This document shows, in pieces, positions 13,678 through 16,583 of a stretch of 16,583 nt of DNA. The DNA lies in NCBI GenBank assembly GCA_019084435.1, contig JAHRFV010000064.1:1-16583 (forward strand), given 5' to 3'. Source of the stretch: Dethiosulfatibacter sp. GTDB taxonomy: Bacteria > Bacillota_A > Clostridia > Tissierellales > Dethiosulfatibacteraceae. Under the pieces are notes generated by a model. The model ran no database searches. It had not been told where the DNA came from and saw only the letters and a list, made by a program, of their open reading frames with translations. Positions within the stretch are counted from its first letter, which is position 1. Each line of letters begins with the position of its first letter. The position numbers and the translations under genes were made by a program.

Positions 13678-16583
13678 TTACAAATAGTATTTTATGCCTG
13701 CTACAAATATTCCCTGATCTTTTTTGCCAGGTATATTCTTGTATAAATTGTCGCCAATTCTTTCTGAATGTGCCATCTTTCCGAGTATTCTGCCATCTGG
13801 GCTTGTAATCGCCTCTATAGCCTCTGTCGATCCATTCGGGTTGTAAAGGCCGTCGCAAGATACATTTCCATTGATATCAACGTACTGAGCTGCTATTTGG
13901 CCATTCTCCTGCAATCTTGAAATCCAATGGTCATTTGCAACAAACCGACCTTCACCATGAGAGACAGGAATTGAGTATATGTCTCCAACATGACAATTAT
14001 TGAACCAAGGTGATAGATTTGATGAGATCTTAGTATTGACGAAGGTTGATATATGCCTGCCAATGCTATTGTAGGTCAAAGTAGGCGCTGTGTCTTCCAG
14101 ATCCCTGATTTCACCATATTGTAACAAACCAAGTTTGATCAGTGCTTGGAATCCGTTGCATATGCCTAGTATCAAACCGTCTCTATTTTTGATCAAATCC
14201 ATGACTTCATGTTGGATCAGCGGATTTTTAAAAACAGATGTTATAAATTTGCCTGATCCCTCCGGTTCATCTCCTGCGCTAAAACCGCCTGGTATCGCTA
14301 TGATTTGTGCCTCTCCAATTCTTTTAGCCATCTGTCTTATTGATTCATCAAGAACTCCTGGGTTAATATTTTTAAACACAAATGTGTCAACCATTCCCCC
14401 TGCTTTTTCGAATGCTTTCGCTGTATCATACTCACAATTCGTCCCAGGAAATACAGGTATGAAAACCCTCGGTCTGGCAATATGATTACTTCTGGAAACC
14501 CTATTTCCTTTTGTATAACTGAATGCACTTGCCGGATTGTCTATATCTTCCTTTATAGGAAAAACATCATTGAGTGGTTGCATCCATTGCTTCATCATTT
14601 CATCGATTTTTAGATCGATTCCACCGACATATAAATACGGTTCAGCTATTGTTTCTCCAATTATGGTTATTGGCAAGTGTTCAACATTTTGGTTTGCTGA
14701 CATTTCAATGACAATACTGCCATAATCCGTTTGGAAAAAAGTTTCATTTATTTTGAAATCGAGATTGGATTTGAAACCAATTCTATTGCCAAATGACATT
14801 TTAGACAATGCTGCTGACAATCCACCAAACCCAATCGTATGCGCGGATATAACCACACCTTGTTCTATCAGATTAACAATTGTGTCAAATTTTATCTTCA
14901 GATCTTCAAAGTCGGGCAGATGCATGTGATCTTTCTTTGGTGTGATTAGACCTACTTTAGAGCCTTCTTTCTTGAACTCCGGTGATATTATATTCTCTGA
15001 GCTACCCACGCAAACTGCGAATGATACCAAAGTGGGGGGCACATGAATATCTTTAAACGTACCTGACATGCTGTCTTTGCCACCAATAGCGGGAATACTT
15101 AGTTGCATCTGTGCTCTAAAGGCTCCTAACAGAGCAGAAAACGGCTTGCCCCATTTCTCTTCGTCATCGTTCAATTTCTCAAAATACTCCTGCAAAGTCA
15201 ACCTTGCTTTCCTGTAATCACCACCCATGGCCACTATTTTTGCCAGAGAGTGAATCACGGCGTATTGTGCCCCATGGAAAGGGCTCCAAGTTGAAAGATA
15301 AGGATCAAAACCATGTGCCATGATGGTGCAGGTATCAGTTTCTCCTATTATCAAAGGGATTTTAGATACCATACCCTCTGTTGGCGTCATTTGGTATTTT
15401 CCTCCAAAAGGCATCAATACAGTCCCTGAACCTATAGTAGAATCAAATCTCTCCACCAGACCTTTCTGAGCGGCTACATTCAAGTTGCGTAAGTTCTTCA
15501 ACCAGCGTTGCTTCAGATCAAGTGATTCATTTTGCTGTATGTCATAAATACTATAATAATCATATTTTGATGGCTGTTTAACTAAGATATTGCACTCTTC
15601 CATAACACCATTGGTATCCAAAAACTCTCTTGAAATATTGAGAATATCCTTACCCCGCCACTTCATAATCAGACGTCCGGTATCCGTCACTTTTGCCACT
15701 ACAGCAGTTTCAAGATTTTCAGACTCAGCCAGAATCACAAATCTGTCCACATCATCAGGAGCCAATACCACAGCCATTCTTTCTTGTGATTCTGAAATGG
15801 CAAGCTCCGTTCCATCTAACCCTTCATACTTTTTGAGCACCTTATCCAAGTCAATTTCAAGGCTGTCAGCCAGCTCTCCTATGGCTACAGAAACGCCGCC
15901 TGCCCCAAAATCATTGCATTTTTTGATCAATTTGCTGAGCTCTTTGTTTCTAAAGAGCCGTTGTATTTTCCTCTCTTCCGGTGCATTTCCCTTTTGAACC
16001 TCGGATCCACATAACATTATGGATTCTTCGTCATGCTCCTTGGATGAACCCGTCGCGCCACCACATCCGTCTCTTCCTGTTCTGCCACCTACAAGAATAA
16101 TCAAATCCCCATTCAACGGTTTTTCCCTGACGACATTATCCTTTGGCGAGGCTGCTATAACAGCACCTATTTCCATTCTCTTAGCGATATACCCACTATG
16201 ATATATCTCCTCGACCTTGCCTGTAGCCAGGCCAATCTGATTGCCATAGGAGCTATAGCCATGTGCCGCTTCAGTGGTTATTTTTCTTTGGGGCAACTTA
16301 CCAGCTATAGTATTGTCAATGCTTTGTGTCGGATCACCGCTTCCTGTTATTCGCATAGCTTGATAGACATATGACCTGCCTGATAGAGGATCCCTTATAG
16401 CGCCTCCCAAACAGGTAGCCGCTCCTCCGAAAGGCTCAATTTCTGTAGGGTGATTATGGGTTTCGTTTTTAAACATGATGAGCCACTTTTCTTCAATACC
16501 ATCAATAATTGCTGTCGTTTCTATTGAACAGGCATTGTTTTCATCTGATTCTTCCAGATCATCCAGTTTTCCCGTCTTTTTTA
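13678..16583 (-). CDS. purL: Phosphoribosylformylglycinamidine synthase, large single-chain type (5' end outside the window)
   Basis: PurL makes FGAM from FGAR, glutamine and ATP. About 967 residues are visible and the frame stays open to the right edge (reading KKTGKLDDLEESDENNACSI before W and LIMFKNETHNHP), so the protein starts beyond the window; the Met at 16476 is internal. The large chain combines the synthetase and a C-terminal glutaminase, unlike the split PurL/PurQ/PurS of Bacillus; that explains the absence of purQ and purS. Landmarks are KNETHNHPTEIEPFGGAATCLGGAIRD, GGRTGRDGCGGATGSSKE, FGAGGVSVAIGEL, AIGGKDSMSG, and in the glutaminase FPGTNCEYD, GGFSAGDEPEGSG, the nucleophile Cys in LGICNGFQ (codon 14158-14160), and the His-Ser-Glu of MAHSER (His codon 13768-13770), the last two giving a Cys-His-Glu triad. 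The ATP-binding and dimer parts look complete; the N-terminal domain is missing only because of the window edge. Confidence 0.96.
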   Translation of the reverse strand, partial: KKTGKLDDLEESDENNACSIETTAIIDGIEEKWLIMFKNETHNHPTEIEPFGGAATCLGGAIRDPLSGRSYVYQAMRITGSGDPTQSIDNTIAGKLPQRKITTEAAHGYSSYGNQIGLATGKVEEIYHSGYIAKRMEIGAVIAASPKDNVVREKPLNGDLIILVGGRTGRDGCGGATGSSKEHDEESIMLCGSEVQKGNAPEERKIQRLFRNKELSKLIKKCNDFGAGGVSVAIGELADSLEIDLDKVLKKYEGLDGTELAISESQERMAVVLAPDDVDRFVILAESENLETAVVAKVTDTGRLIMKWRGKDILNISREFLDTNGVMEECNILVKQPSKYDYYSIYDIQQNESLDLKQRWLKNLRNLNVAAQKGLVERFDSTIGSGTVLMPFGGKYQMTPTEGMVSKIPLIIGETDTCTIMAHGFDPYLSTWSPFHGAQYAVIHSLAKIVAMGGDYRKARLTLQEYFEKLNDDEEKWGKPFSALLGAFRAQMQLSIPAIGGKDSMSGTFKDIHVPPTLVSFAVCVGSSENIISPEFKKEGSKVGLITPKKDHMHLPDFEDLKIKFDTIVNLIEQGVVISAHTIGFGGLSAALSKMSFGNRIGFKSNLDFKINETFFQTDYGSIVIEMSANQNVEHLPITIIGETIAEPYLYVGGIDLKIDEMMKQWMQPLNDVFPIKEDIDNPASAFSYTKGNRVSRSNHIARPRVFIPVFPGTNCEYDTAKAFEKAGGMVDTFVFKNINPGVLDESIRQMAKRIGEAQIIAIPGGFSAGDEPEGSGKFITSVFKNPLIQHEVMDLIKNRDGLILGICNGFQALIKLGLLQYGEIRDLEDTAPTLTYNSIGRHISTFVNTKISSNLSPWFNNCHVGDIYSIPVSHGEGRFVANDHWISRLQENGQIAAQYVDINGNVSCDGLYNPNGSTEAIEAITSPDGRILGKMAHSERIGDNLYKNIPGKKDQGIFVAGIKYYL

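Noticed and set aside
13661..13858. A 65-codon minus-strand frame across the purL/purE junction
   Set aside because: It lies out of frame inside the purL 3' end and has no recognisable domain; both real genes explain the DNA.
13678..16476. PurL starting at the Met codon 16476
   Set aside because: The frame continues open upstream to the window edge with family-like sequence (ENNACSI...EEKWLIMFKNETHNHP), so this Met is internal.
1..16583. A novel defence, toxin, phage or CRISPR system
   Set aside because: Every sizeable coding region belongs to a known housekeeping or nucleotide-metabolism family, no repeat-spacer pattern is present, and no intergenic stretch exceeds about 200 bases.

Overview
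The window looks like chromosomal DNA from a low-GC Gram-positive anaerobe, most likely a member of the Clostridia. The reasons are AT-rich intergenic DNA, strong GGAGG-type ribosome binding sites, a PyrR-type attenuator in front of a uracil permease, a PurF of the Bacillus type (propeptide plus four cysteines for an Fe-S cluster), and a single-chain PurL of the kind common in Clostridia. I cannot name a genus. Nearly all of it is ordinary housekeeping DNA. I see no phage, CRISPR array, defence island, rRNA or tRNA.

Layout from left to right. Positions 1-185 are non-coding and hold a long imperfect hairpin and a 20-bp tandem repeat; this is either the radA terminator, the end of an IS21-like element, or both. 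Positions 186-2054 (minus strand) hold a flavin reductase-like gene followed by radA, apparently co-transcribed. A divergent promoter region (2055-2205) separates them from a plus-strand pair: a 5'(3')-deoxyribonucleotidase-like HAD phosphatase (2206-2778) and uraA (2971-4248). uraA has its own promoter and a complete PyrR-style attenuator made of mutually exclusive hairpins. A bidirectional terminator at about 4259-4288 separates uraA from a convergent minus-strand operon: a NYN/OST-HTH protein, a SanA-like membrane protein and glutamate racemase (murI).

From 6565 to the right edge lies one long minus-strand purine operon, in transcription order purL (5' end outside the window), purE, purC, purF, purM, purN, purH, purD. 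It ends in a Rho-independent terminator at 6534-6558. Its gaps are tiny or are overlaps, and several stop codons sit inside the next gene's Shine-Dalgarno sequence. These enzymes supply PRPP amidotransferase, GAR synthetase, GAR transformylase, FGAM synthetase, AIR synthetase, the AIR carboxylation mutase, SAICAR synthetase and the bifunctional AICAR transformylase/IMP cyclohydrolase. purB and purK are not present here and must lie elsewhere or be absent. The operon's promoter and any PurR box or purine riboswitch lie beyond the right edge.

The most useful observations beyond plain annotation are the full attenuator architecture before uraA (with a binding loop one base shorter than the usual consensus), the repeat structure at the left edge, small palindromes placed on both divergent promoters near 2085-2157, and the grouping of a NYN-LOTUS protein with two cell-envelope genes.
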